Assembly (NCBI GenBank): GCA_963678675.1
Contig: OY783195.1
Span: forward strand, 32,383,006 to 32,447,005
Direction of reading: 5' to 3'
DNA length: 64,000 nt
Source: Xiphydria camelus
Lineage: Eukaryota > Arthropoda > Insecta > Hymenoptera > Xiphydriidae
A model generated the notes under the pieces. The model made no database searches and was not told the DNA's origin. It saw only the letters and a program-made list of their open reading frames with translations. Shown here piece by piece: positions 1 through 14,600 of this stretch. A program made the position numbers and the translations under genes. The first letter of the stretch is position 1. Each line of letters starts with the position of its first letter.

Positions 1-3000
1 GACGCGATTGGGTCAGACGCGAGAGAGACCGTCGCCGTCGTTCGAGAGATTCTACGGAGCTAGATACCTCGAGACGAACGAAACCTGTCCGGAGGTTCTC
101 TCGGTCGAGGCCGTGAGAGACCGATATCGGGCCCATCGCCACGGCCGTCCGATTGACCTGACCTGGGACAACGAGCGAACAAGAAGTCCAGGAAGATTCT
201 CGATGCGTTCTCCGATACGGGTCACAGGCATGCGTCTACGGCGTTTCCAATACCAATAGCCCGCGGCCTACCTCGTTCCGTGCATTCGAACGAATCGGCC
301 TCCTGACATTGACACGTACGTCTATGCACGCGCGTTACGAATATGCAAGAGCCGGTGCCTGCACGCGCGGTTCACGCTTAAACCACCTACGGTCGAACCT
401 CTACGCGTGTTGGTGTAACGGGCACATATCACGAACGCGCGCGCGGCACTGGCGCGGTACGATATTCCGTGGCACGTACCATCCTGAATGATTTTTCATC
501 GACGTCGAAAGACTGCTTCTTTCTTTCTTTCTCTCGTCCTCTCTACATCTATTTATATCGCCGATCCTCGTTTCCTCTGCTGCGCAGCTTCCTCTCTCCT
601 ATATCTCTTCTCGCGATCGATAGGATGACTGTACAAAGGGATCAGATCGACCGAAGCTTCTATTTCCATTATATCTTCGGTAATTCGTCCGCTTCTTCTT
701 CTCTTGTTGCTGAATTATTTATAATTCGAAACGCGAGACTCGATTTGTACCTTGAAATAACAGTAACGAAGCCATATTTCAAGGGATTTGTCTCGTTATC
801 CGTGAATTTTGAATTTACTCAGCCAGACATAAATACGATTTAAATTTTGTAGCAACTTTACGAAAACTTAGATAACGGCGTGCAATAACTGTGTGTGTTT
901 TACGAGTCCTCCCTTGACACTGTTATTTATGTAAGCGAATGATGACATTATATTTCGAAAATAATAAGTAAATTCAACATATTACCATGATTTGGTAAGT
1001 TAAATTTTGCGCAAATTTTTATCACCTCAGTTATATTTCGATCATGGCATATGATCTAAATTTGACGTATCATTTACAACTTCCCTTGTAACAAACGATT
1101 TCTGTTAATTTGACGTAAAAATTAACAAAACTTAAAGCAGCCTTAACTCGATGCATGCCGTGAATCAGGAATGTCTAAACGGGTAGATCGATACGCAATT
1201 TTTTTGTATAAATCAAAATTTAATTTCTCAAGGATAATTACATTACTTTCGGCTAAAAAGTCACGTCGAAGACGTCTGGTAAAGTGTGGAAGCGTAAAGA
1301 AGAAACGTGTACCTACATCCTTCCTCGTCCCGAAGGACCTCCCTCGGCATTCCCACGGATATTCGCGGTGAACTGAAGCAGAGCGAGGCACACACACTCG
1401 CTCTCGTGCAAATCGACTCTCTCGCAAAACTGAGGGGAAACGTCACACGTGCGCGCGCCGCATGAGAGAAAAGCATGCGAGCACACCCGACGTTCATCCC
1501 CGGTGGGTCGCGCGTCGGTCATTTGCGAGGCGTGTGCGGCATTGTGTCGCCAGGACACCTACGCGCCATACACCATCCGGCACGCGCGAGCGTCACACCT
1601 GCTTGGCAAATTCAAATCACGCGTTCTATGCGTCCTCACGCGAGTATACTTTCACGTCGTTTTCCAATTATCTGCTTCGCGCACGCGCAGGACCAACCCG
1701 TTCGATTTCAAATATAAACGAACGACATTTTCGAGCACATCGCGGGGGTTAACGAGAACCGTGCATCACCCATTGATATGGAAACTCGATCGAGGAATAC
1801 GAATGTCATCGCGTTGATAGTTGTCCCACGACGTTTACACGCGAAAGGAATTGCACTGTTTACGTATTCCTACAGGTGAAACTATTCCAGAATTCCGTAA
1901 GAATGCAAACGACCGGACTCTGAAAACGCCGTTGATGCCATTCAACGCACTTTGCATCTATCGCTGTATTATGCGCGACTGCCGGTACGAGCGACGTCAT
2001 CAACACGCATGCGCGTACACGCGTATCCGGCACAAGCGCCGAGCCGTTACACGGGGTCCTGCGGCGCGCTCTCCGCACGTCGGGCAGCCCGGTCCGCGCG
2101 AGGCGCTCGATGTGTGTGCCTCCTCGTGTGGTTTCGTGGGAACAAAGTCCAGACATATAACGGTGTTCCTGGTCACGAGTCGCCCAACGAACGTGCCCTG
2201 CACAGTCTGCCGGCGTGCAAGTACGAGAGCGGGCACGAAGGCGAGCGCCGACCATCCGGGGTACCGGGCAACGAGGCCACGCGGACGCTGCGAGTCGTCT
2301 CGCGTCGGATTAGATGTAGGGACAACCGCGCGGCGCCGACGCCGTCCGAGATGACGGAACCTTTTACCATTTGGGCGAGTTCGCTCGACGTCCCGCGGAA
2401 GCCCGTTGGATCGCGATGACAGAGCGAGCGAGCGAGCTCCGCTCCTTTGGGATTTTTTTACGATCGACCTTCTTTCACGCGCGAACTGAACCCGTGTACC
2501 TACGGCCCACGGTGAAACGGGTGTAGTTATATTCGAATAAACGCGTTTAACGGCGAGGGAGCCCACTCTCGTCGAGTACCCATGCGGGAAGTGCTTTTGT
2601 CGTCTCGAAATATCGGGGTCGGGTTGAGAGGAGAGCCGCGTTGTGCTTCCGCCAGAGGAGGGAGCAGCTTCGCACGGTGGAGCGAAGAACACGGTCCGAG
2701 CGACTGCGATGCACGGTGCTCACACAGTATAGGTACCTATACGGGGTTACAGCGAACCGCACGCGCATAAGAATTTTGCCGGGCTAGACGTCTCATGCTT
2801 TGAACTGCAGATTATTATTGTACAAAAATAACAATCGTTGACATGAGTTGCACACCGGTATTCGCTCCGTGTCCGGCAAGCCACGGAAATCCGCTACGAG
2901 CATCGCAGAGGTCACGTCGTGAACTCCGTGAAAACCACAAAATTGCAATCGTTAAAACCGCGATCGCGGCCGAGATTTTTGCCTCCGTTTATAGTTGATA

Positions 3001-6000
3001 AACGAGAAAGTTCAAGCGGGACGGGTACTCGCGTCCTGCAAATCCTGCTCCTGCACCACGCGCGACCCCGTTGCGCGTACGAGGTCACCGCTTCTGCGAA
3101 AGGGACCGATCGCGTCGTCCCGCTTTCGAAGCGCACGGGTAATTCATAATATTCGTCGGTCACGGCTCTCGTCGAGAACGTGCGGTCGCGCTCGTTTAAT
3201 CGTCGATTCGATTATCGGCAATCGCGCGGGAGTTGGCGAAGCTTTGGCGAGATCCGCACGTGGGACAATTTTCCCAATCTCCGTATTCTCGTTCCGTACG
3301 ATTAATTTCTTTGCGCGACTGACGCGAGCGAAGAAAACAAATTCCGCAATACTCGTTCCCCGTTTAATTTTCTCTGGAATTGTCATTACGATTGCACGTT
3401 TTAAATGAATTCCCCGATAATTGTGCGCGTGCGGTTCCCGGCGCGATCAATCGATCGCCAAATCTCGCTCGGCGCAGCGCAACTTCCGAGAGCAAACGTG
3501 CCGAGATCCCGGGGGGAAAAAATAGTCTCGCGCGCGGGTGCAGATCCAAGGATCCACGCGATGCCCCACGCGTCGCTCGCCTCGTGCCGGTCGATCGACC
3601 GACCCGGTGGACGGTGCGCGCATTCGCATTCACCGAGGCGTACTGCTTCGCGATAAATCACGGTAAACGCCCGATGCGCTTGTTAGTATGCGCCCAAAGT
3701 AAAGTCAGCTGGCCCATTTTTGAGTAGCTTTTAGAGCGCCTCCGAGGAGAGAGGAGGAGGCTAAGCGAGAAAGAGAGACTCCGGGTGACGTCTTTAGCAT
3801 AGTAACGGGGATACCGTTCAGATGCGATCGCGCAACCGCACCGGTTTTCGACGAGAGTTACGCTCGCTCGCTCGCTCGCTGTTCGGGGCATCTCCGGAGT
3901 CGCCGCGGAACGGGGAGAAGACGGAGTGGAATATTGATCTAACGCGCGCGACGTTCCAATTGCCGTCCTTAGCGCCACGTGCCGATCGACGATGAAGTCG
4001 TTTCGTACGGCATTCGCTGCGGAGACGTCGACTCTGATCGAGAGAGGAGGAGGTTGAGAGAAGTATACGTACCTACCGATTTGCAGGCGAGAGGCACGGG
4101 AGACGGTACGCGACCGGATAAATTTAAATAAAGACATTGATCCGACCGAGACAAATCGGGATACGACGAAAAGGTGAAGAGGTGAACTCCTCGCTGGTCA
4201 CCTGTCTCACGGGGTTGATATCAGCGTTGAGAGATTTTCCAAATTTCACCTCGACGCTTCGCGATAAAAGCAATTGCTCGTTAGCATCGATCGCTGCGTT
4301 CGAAGCGCGCGCCCGTATACTGATTTACGGGGACCGTGCTTTTATGACGTCATCGTCGATCAGGCGCACACCACGGACGTTTTCTTCGAACGCTGAGCGC
4401 CGTGGCGCGGCGCGAAAAACGAATTGCGCGATCGCGTAACCGGCGCGCGATTACGGAAGGTGCAGGTATCGCCTGTAACGATAAGCGACCGGTGCGAGTG
4501 CGCGTACCGGGAAACGGTGCGAAATAACGACCGTCGAGCGCCCGGAGCTATTTATACAGATACCGATCGCGATAAAGTGCGCGGCTATGAATCACTCGAG
4601 GAATCTTCGGGAAGAATTCGATGAGGCATTTGGACGGAAGAGGTCGGGAGGTTGGCAACCGTTAGGATACTTCGCGCAGCATCCAGTCGCGCTTCTTCCT
4701 GTTCTTCCTCGCACTAGCTACTACGATTGTTATGCGTGGCGCGTCGGGGCAGTCGCGTCGCGGCATGATCGATGGGCCGTTGTGTTCTATGATCCCTGAC
4801 CTTTGCCGCGTGTCCACTATTATGTGCGCCGCGTGTAATGACCTACGTGATGATCACACCCGAGCTTACGGATCGAGGATCGATTGCGTCAATTTGGACG
4901 CGTCACGGAGATCATTTTGTCTGGTGCACTTCTCACGCTGTTTTCGAAAATCATGAATATATTGATGAAACCTCAAAGAAGGACCAAGATATCGTCGATT
5001 TTACGAGAGGGGAGGGGAGATTATTTTCTTCGGCATAGAATTGCCGATAACTTGTATTTCCTTTGAGATATAAGATTTGAGAAATTTCGATTCTTGGCAA
5101 AACACGGGCGTAGTGTTCTCTGATTCGAAGAGGATGGGAATTTCAGGACAGTGACGACCATTTTTTTTTGTTTTTGTTAAGAGCAAAGCACACAGAGGTA
5201 CGTACCTCATACCTATATCTGTGCGGAGAGTCCCTGATCTATTGTATCGCGACGGGATGTAGGTATGGGAACCTACGTTTTTGAAAGGGTACCGGTGCGT
5301 GGGAGAGTCGGCCTGCGCGATTCTCAAGTCCATCGGTGATGTACCTGTGTACTGCATACCTGGATGAAAAGACAAACGATATGATACACGATCCCCGCCA
5401 TACGATGTGCATTCAAAGTCTAACGGGTACAGGGTATAGTTTTACGGCACGGGTATCCGTTTTTCATTCTTTTCGGTTCTTCCATTTTTTGTCATTTCGC
5501 TTTTCTTTGAGGCATCTGCAAAGGGGATAGTAATATTTATATTTTCAACGTACTATAAAATATGGATACGGATGGATGTGTACGGATTTGATAACAGGAA
5601 TTAAATATTTGCCAAAGCCGTTAAGACGAGACAATTCCTCCTGTCAATTTTTCTTCGGGTAACCCAAATAGTAACGTCTCTGCGTTGTGCCTATAAAAGA
5701 GTTTGATATAATTGCGTGAAAAGCTACTGCAGGATCACTTCTGAATATTTTTGTCGCGCGGAGAATTATATACTCGACAACGACGCTTTCCAACCCTGCT
5801 GGAGGTCACTCGGGTGTCTAATTTCATCATGTCCCTGTAATCACCAGCTAATTAGTGGAACCAGTGAGACCTCGAAAACCCTCAGGCCGCTACGAACAAT
5901 TCTGTGTTCGGAGGCCTGTAAAATACGCCACGCAAGGAATTTACAAATAATTCGTAGAGAGCCTCGGGGCTCGAGGCAGCTCTGCCACCTTCATTGAGTC

Positions 6001-8648
6001 ATGAAATGCCGAGGAAATTACCGCCGTTCCGTTAACGATAGGGCAATAACGAAAAGGCCGGTTAACTATTTTCCGAAAGGCAAGGGTGTTTCTGATATCC
6101 AGCTTCTAACTATTACCTTCAGCTACAGTCAATTTATTCAGTCCACTTTACTCGCTATATTCATTTATCTCACTCATACAAAATCCTATCTCACTGTTTC
6201 ACCTCTCGACTTTTGTCGCTGCCCGAGATATAAATATACAGGATCGAGCTTATTTATTATTTATCGCGTCTAGGGAAATTGCGAAGATGTCAAGGAGGTG
6301 AATGTACCATATCCCATCCATTTTCTCGCGAAACGCTGATGAAAACTTTCGGATGGACAGTTTTTCCTATAAATATTAATAAAACATACGCGACGCTCTG
6401 TCTTAACGCGACTTATTGCCGGTAAATGCTTTTACGGTAAAAGCAACGCGTCGAACATTTCGAAGCTTTTCATCTTGCGATTGTTACGAGGAAAAGCGTT
6501 ATCTACTCGAAATTCGAAACATTGAGCAGCTCATGATGCAAGAAGCGCTTCGCAGTGTTTACTTATACCCGGAGAGCAGAAGGAAAGGCTCTTTTAATTA
6601 TTCATACAGCCGGCTTTCGCGCGAGTACTCCTTCCCGGGGTTTCATTATTCAGTCAGTTGAGCGAAATGATGATAACCTCGTAGCGCATTAAGCGGTCAC
6701 GACGAAAGGAAGTTCGATGGGTGCGTGAAACTCGAGATGCTTGTTTGTTCGTCCCGTGCCTGCTAACTAGCATCCGCGAGGTGCCACAGTGGACGGCAGG
6801 AGTAACTCCCCTGACGAAACCGGGGTTTTTGTTCGAATTTGCGGTTTACGAATTGACCGTGCCATAGAATTTCTTCAGGCTCGTAGACTCGCGGATGCTG
6901 CGAGGGTCACGCTCGTACGGGTGTTCTCTTTTCTCGGAGCACTTGAGTGATAGAAAAGGGAAGAGAGAAAAGAGAAAGAGAGAGAAGCCGGCAAAAGTCG
7001 ATTCATCGATCTTCCTGCACGATATAGTTATAGATACTCCGCGTCTTTGTCGGAATATCGAGAGTAGGGTGTTACCCCGAGCGACCGTTCACCCCTTCTT
7101 CTTCGTACAGTTATGCGGAAGACTCTTCCACACGAGCGCATCAAGGATTTCTATGATAACCGCGGCTGTATCAATTATCGATTTAGTTGATTCGCAACAA
7201 ATTACTAAACTGAATTCGAGCTTCCGACAAGCGCCGGTCCAACCAGACCCAATGGTGGTAGACGCGATTTTTGGAGCGCATTCATTATTTTTCGACAAAT
7301 TTATTCCGTCGAGTACATTATTTTTGTGCGTATTCGGGTCGGCAGATCGATCCTCCGTCTCTCGGAAGAGGGACAGGGATATACCCTACGTGTCTACGCC
7401 ACTTCCGTGTTAAAGCGCAACTCTAACTCGGGAATATGCTGGCATTCCGAATTTACGGTAATCGTAATAATTATTTAACGTATGTTTCTCTTTAGTGCTT
7501 TTTTATCTTTCCTCATTTGCGTGATATATTTTCTGAACGAACTAAAGTCAGTTTAATCGCGATTTAAATATTTAACTAACGGTCTGCCGGGGAGGAATTT
7601 CAAATATGCCGGTTACACATACATATTGCAACAGTAATTGCCCTTCCTTTTTCTGTTAATAAAATATCAGAGCCTCCGAGATATTCCAAGTTCTGCTTTT
7701 TGATTTGGTCTACTCCGCGAAACACGATACACGGACTCCTTATTAATGCTTATAGTCTTATAATGCGAATGGTACGAGGGACACGTCACGTTATCACCAC
7801 CATGCAATTAGGATTCGTACATTGTCGTGCGTGCCGAAGCACGTGCGATGCCGGCAGTCGGCGACAGTATTGCGAACCTCGCTTTAACACGAATCGTCCT
7901 TTCCAGGATATCCTGCGGAACTCAATACTCTTATACGTATTCTTATGCAGGTGCGAATAACAGTGAAGGTGCGATATCTCGTCGATATTCGCCGCATTTT
8001 ATTTCGAGTGGATTGCAATCATTTCGAACGAGATTCCAAAGCTAGACTCAAAAATAGTTGAAAGAAATAACTATCTGAGACAAAATTTAGATATAATACA
8101 TTTCAGTCGACCACGTTATATGCGCAATTTTAAGTGTTCCTACCTGAAAAAATCGTAGAAAGCTTTTTCCAGTTGAAATTCACAACACCGACACTATGAA
8201 AACTACAGTTTCTCGATTCGTCTCTGTGAAATAGATTTCGATAATTTCACAGGAGCATTTTGCGCGATATCGAAATTCACGGCGATAGAGGTACCTCGTG
8301 CACGCGCGGAGATGCAGAGACTGTGCAGTTCAGTACTCGCGTTCGCACTGAGCGCCTCTCAGGCCACGGATGTCTTTTATAACCCCTACCCTACACGACC
8401 TTAATATCATTAATACTCACCTCTTCGTTCCTTCGACGCAGGTTCACGACGTCGACGTTGGATCGGCCGAATTTTCTAAGTACAAGATCCGCCTGTACAT
8501 TATAAATAAAAATGTAGTGCGTTTAATTTAAAATTAGAATCTGAATTTATGCATTGAAATAGGTCGAAAAACTTGGATCGGGAATTTTAGACATTTTTAA
8601 AGTTCGCGACGAATCTTATTTTTTGCAACATTCGAACCTTCTTCAGAA
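1..8648. other. Upstream stretch without a recognisable gene
   Basis: No reading frame here resembles a protein family I know and none has convincing splice sites in phase with another. The longer frames are mostly Arg/Ser-rich, as expected from CpG-rich noncoding DNA. Composition alternates: about 1.4-4.6 kb is CpG-rich and about 5-8.6 kb is AT-richer. A short (CGCT)n run lies at 3861-3880 and a purine-rich tract near 6955-6990. The part just before 8649 is the presumed 5' flank of the MORN gene. Distal regulatory DNA or untranslated exons are possible but not shown. Confidence 0.6.
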
Positions 8649-11600
8649 ATGTTGACGGAGTCGACGGAGTTGCGCGAAATGCGCGAAGTCGAAATCACGA
8701 ACTGCACCTATTGTTACGGTACGCGCATGCACCTACTATATTTCACCTTCGCCGTAATAACCTTATCAACGATTGTGTTCAAGTGGGCTCTAAAACGCCA
8801 TACGCTTACGCTGAATGCCGAATTGCCTTCCACACTTTCTCGGTAGCACTTGATTTTGGCTATCTTTGAACCGGTACCACTCGGACCATTACCCAGTCAT
8901 TCTCGAAGATCTGCAACGTTTCATGACATTCATCTTGCGAGGGGTCGCCGTTCCTATTCCTGGCCGCGGCCGCTTAACCTCGGAGATCTTCCAGTCACGC
9001 TTTGCGGAAGGGGGCTAGGAAAGCTCCCACACTTCGCCGTAAGAATTCGAATTCATCCTCATATCAATTTGCATTGGATGCAAGACTCGAACCGCGCGAG
9101 GAGGAATAGCCCGTTTAACTCTATGAATGCTGACAGCAAATGTCGGAATATAGCCCGAGTCGATGGTTTGCGTCACAAATGTCAAAAACTGCTGATGTTT
9201 CACGATGAGAAACGCGGAAATCCTGGAGACGATTTTGAAGAATTCTCCTTGATCATGGGTAAATGCTTCACTTTGAACTGGCAACGTTTTCAGCAGCTTC
9301 GCAGTAGATCGTACATTTTGTATTATAATTGGACCCAATCTTTTCGTTTCAAATTAACCCCTCGAGGTGTTCTTGCAATTTAATAACCGTGCGCATTTCT
9401 GATTGAGTATGCAAACAGTATTGGTGCAGTCGTCGTAATCAAAGCGCATCAACTATGGTATTGATTATTGCTATTGCTTAATTTTTTAATCGCGATTACT
9501 TCAAGTTATCACGAGTAGCACAAATTAGTACCTATATTTGTTATCTCCAGCCGACGAAGAGATCGAATCAATTGATGAAGGAGTAGCAGAATCGAACCAC
9601 GCAGGAGGAACAGGAGACGATGAAATCCTTGATGCACCTTCCCTCGATCTTTCTTCGTCAGCTCCGAACAGATTGACAAATGGAGATTCTCCCGAAGCCG
9701 ACCGTCGATCAAAATCAGCAGAATCAATCGATGCAACAACTGCATCAGATTTGACCACCTCGCCTGAAGCAGTGCTTGCGTCTGCATCCACGTTGCAATC
9801 GGCAGTTGCATCGGAAACGACTGCAGTCGAACGCGTATCCGCATTTGAATTTGAAGTTGCTCCCGAATCCGAAATCGTATCCGAATCTGAACCAGAACCT
9901 ACAACTGAGACCCCGTTAGAAACTGATCCGGCTCCACCTGCGATAAGCCCCCAATTAAAATCATCCATCGAAAAGAAACTAAACTCCGAATCCATATCAA
10001 AAATTATATCCACATCTCAATCAATGGAATCCGAACGTGAAGTCAAGCTTGAATCTTCGAACGAGCCTCTTCCAACGTCCGTATCTGTAATCGATTCTCC
10101 CGAGAGAGTACCTTCTCGAGTTCGTTTTGAATCACTCGTCGAACGCGTATCTTCTTCGTCTTCGATTGGACCTCGTTCTATATCGGAAACTCCAATCCCC
10201 GATGTCGTGAAAACTGGTATCGGCGAGGAAATTAAAAAGGAAAAAATAAGACCCAATGAGGATAAAACCACGTCGACATTAGTCGATACCGGATACGATC
10301 CTAAAATCGAAGTTACGGAACCTCGTCGTTTAAGTGTTAGTAGTCTGAAAATGTCTACATTTCCGTGAGATGAAAGGAAGCCTCCCGAGCTTTTTTGTTC
10401 AGGTACGAGAAAATTCGGGAATGTCCGATTGGGACTTAGCTTTGGCCGAATATCGGGCAAAGGGTGACTCGGTCCCTCGATTATTTTTCATGGAGAGTCC
10501 CAGCCACGAATTCATCGGCAACGTGACCGAATCGAAGGGCGAGATACACTTCGTCGATGGAAGCAAATACGCCGGTACCTGGGATGCGATCGGCATGGCG
10601 GGGGTTGGTCGATTCACCATGCCGCACGGTGAGTCGAATTTTCCCGACATACCGTACCGATTCTTTTTTTTTGCCCCGCGTTTTAAAGGATGATTGAAAT
10701 GGAAAGTGATTATCAGTGCGCCTGATTTAGTTTTGCGGAGAATAATTAATAATCTCGTAAACGAGTTTATACGAAGCGGACAGGCGAGTGAGAACTGCTC
10801 CACCGATCTACCACAATCGGTACTTCGTCGAGTTTCGTTTACTCTGAGAAAAGTTCCCGCTCCACGAAAGAATTTTACGCCCGCGGCTAATTCGCTAATG
10901 AAGTATCTGTACCGTTGGCTATTAATTAGCCCCGCCGACATTGGAGCAAAACGCGAACGAGCGCGATCCATCGCGCGACACAATGCGACACGACACACTC
11001 GTTTGGGAGTCGTACTTCCAATTTTATATTCCATCCGACCCCGATGGTCGGATGGAATGCACTACTTTCGAATATTGCATACCTACTGGGGTCGTTGAAA
11101 AAAATATACGCACATAAATATAATGCACGTTCGTGATGGAAGGTGTTCACATTGAAAAGTCGCAGGGCGGGGAAAACTGGGTGAACTCGTGCGGGATCTT
11201 CGGGACCCCACGAAGGCGTTACGGTTCTCATCGTCGCACAATGACGACGATGAGCAGGCGACTCGCGTCGAGATGCGCGATGCGTGTGACGTATACCGTT
11301 AGTCGTGCGAACCGATCGCTTATTTGCACTTTTTTGCAACCGGGGGACGAGAACGATGTCAAAAGGAGCCTCGATCGTGTATTCGGAATTTTCTCGCCGC
11401 GCGATACTTCGCACGTTTCTCTTACCGTTACGAGAAGTAACGACTCGAAGAAACGTCTTGTAAAAACGGATAGGCCGAAGCCGATTTGAATCGACGATTC
11501 GCGGTTCCGACTGTTACGTTTATCGCGCGGTGCGGTGACTCATTTAGCGGCGTGACGAGGTAGAATTTTTAGAGGGAGAAACATTTTTTACGGGTTACCC

Positions 11601-14600
11601 CAATTAGCGAGAACGAGACTACACGGTCATCGATGAAAATTCATTACTCGCGACCAAAGCTTAATCATAGGAGCGGTACTTTGTGAAAATTAGAAAGGAA
11701 GGGAGGAAGGAAGGTGAGATGGCATTTCCGCGAAATTCTCTCAAATTGGTACAGGGAATTGGAAAGGAAACGCGTTCATTCGCAAAGTGTTTCAATCGTA
11801 TTCAAATAAGGGGCACATTTTCCCGGAACGAATCGCCGATCGGCAGAACCACTCCCACGATAACGCGATTACTCCTGATATAATTCCAAATCGGTTCGAT
11901 CTGGCACGCACCGTCGATGGTTGTCAGGTGGAGCACGTTCGGTAAGTCGCACGACGGGCGTGCATCTTTTCCTGCCAGACGACGTGCAGGCGCCCGATCG
12001 CTCCGATTCCCGCAGATTCTTGACTGGAATATCGATCGTACTCCATCGAATTATCGCACGAGCGATTGACAGCGGGTCGAGCGTAGCGGTCGCGAGCGCT
12101 CTTTCCGAGAATTTTCTCGCGTACATCTGTTACGTCTCCGTGAGCCATGAGCAGTGTCGTTCCATTTCGGAATTTATTTTACGAGACGCTTTCTTCGAAA
12201 AAATTACCGCGATGAATACCTTGATGCGTTTGAGAAAATTGAGCGTACGATTTAATGTTATTTCGAGAGCAAAGTAGCTGTAACAGAGATCGATAGATAT
12301 GTAGAGGGATCCTCATACCTTCGACAGGAGTGGTTTACGAGGGAGAATTTCGAGACGGCATGTTCCACGGTCACGGCACTCTCACCTGGCCGAGGAACCA
12401 ACGAATCGACGGGGTATGGCTTCGGGGAAAATTGCAAGAGAAGCGGTACACTTTTAACGACGGATTGACTTTTCGGGAAGAAGCGTGGAATTATTGTCAA
12501 TTTCCCGATCGCAGGTTCGTGTGGGTGCGCCATATGTTGATCGCGGTTACACATATTCGTATTTTGCTGTTTTGAAGAATTTTAAGTAATCCTACACACC
12601 ACGTTGTACCGGTAGAACTCGTCGGATCGTAGCAGAATTTAAAGAGCATAAAATCCATTCGTAGGAAAGTGAAACGAAGATGCTTTCGCTCGGATGGCGC
12701 GACCTTGGATCTCGTGATTAAAAAATTCTATGCAATTTCTCCGATCCTGCGTTCGCACAGTCGCCTCAACATCGAGCGCGAAAGTGAAACGCACGTGCAT
12801 CCATATGTACACGTGATTACATATCCTTTCGCTTCGAGAAACGTGTAAACCTGTTATCAGGATAATCGAGCGGGACATTGATTTCGCTCACTGAAAATTG
12901 ACGATGATAAATCGTTGTGCTCTCAACGGATCCTTTCTCGTCCTATAAATGCAATCTAAAATGAGTGCGCGAAACCTAATACATAATCGAGTGGAAAATC
13001 GCGTCCGATACTCGATAACCACATTTCGTAATATTTCCCGTGCTACAGATATTATCCGAGTATCATTGACGGCCTGAAACCTGCCGGAATAACGTTGAAA
13101 ACCGCCAGGCAACCGAACAGAGTAATTCCTCCGCACTGCTACGATGCCGGAATTGGCATTTTCGATCCGCGAACGCTTTGCATCACTTCGTACGACGACA
13201 AGCACAGGGTAACGAATTTCGTTCGAGAGATCTCGAAGCTGCGGAAGTAATAAGAATCACAACACGAAAAGGTGCTCGAGATCCCGACGAAAGCGGAAAG
13301 CGAATGGATAATGCAGCACTGTCGAAAAGGTTTTTCGGAGCCCACGGGCTATCAGCAGTGGCTCTACGAAGATCTCTCTGAAAATTCTCCGGATTTGCCG
13401 TACGTGATGCCCTTCTCACGGGATTCGCCGCAGAGTTGGTGGAAAAGGTTGGGGGAAATAATATTTTGCTACGCGCAAAAAGAACTCGACATTGATCGAG
13501 TGCGTCTCAACGTTCTTCAGAATGACGACTTTCGAGAGAGACGAAGAAATAATTTCACGGCAGGAGGGCGTGGATGTGGAAGTGGGATCCGCTCGGTAAC
13601 GTGTATCATAAATCCAACCATCTTCCTATCGACATATGAAATCATTTCGTTTTTTAATTACATATTAAAAATCGATCATCTCCTCTGTACTCTCCGTTTC
13701 AATAGTCGAAATACTTGCATTTGCGGCGGTCGTGGTTTACTACCCGAAGGTTGTTACTGCCCCTATCGGCCTTCCGATGACGAAGAAAAGAAAAAAGCCA
13801 TTGATATGTGAGTTTTCGAAAAAAAAAAGATGCAGTGAAAGTAATAACTCGAGGAATCCTCGGGTACACGCACTTCGTGGATTCTTTAGATCTTCTCCCG
13901 GAAGAGAGATCCCTTGCGACGATATGAACGCGTACGAGGGAAAGAATGCTTCGAAGCTGCTGGGCACCGTCTGCGTTCCGCCAACCGAAGTGACGTTTGT
14001 AATGGAGAAGAGGGTTTCGAAGACGAAGAAAATTGCGACTACCGCTAAGTCCATGATGAAAGAATATCCAACAATTGTAGCTGAAAAATCGAGTGAAGAG
14101 TCAGTCGAAGAAGAACACGGGGAGATGGATGTAAATTGGGGAATATTGGGAGAAGAATATAGAGGGGAGGGAAGTAGCGGCAGAACGGAAGATTATTCGC
14201 AGGATGATGAAGGAGAAGAGGAAAGAAGAGAAGATGAAGGAGGGGAAGTTAAAGAAGTTGAGAGGGAAGGAGAAAGCAAGCAAGAGGAAGAAATTGAGGA
14301 ACCTGAAGCAGTGGAGGAAGAAGAAAGTGAAGAAATAGGTAAAGAATATTTCCATTCTTCGTTATTCCGTTCAATTTTAAAAGCCTGACAAATAATGGAT
14401 AATGGATGGAGGGATTACGCGATATTTATATATGATATGGTTATTCGTCGGTGGAGACAGAGTTATCGATAAATATCTTTAGCACGCGAAGAGGAACTAA
14501 CGGTGGATTTATCGTGGAATGAAAGAGAGAGTGAAGTGGGGCAAGAGCCGTCGGTTTATTCGGAAGGAGAATTCGAAGGAGAAAGAACGTCGCTGAAGGA

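Noticed and set aside
9525..10013. Asp/Ser-rich minus-strand frame
   Set aside because: Mirror of the Ser/Glu-rich exon 2 of the MORN gene.
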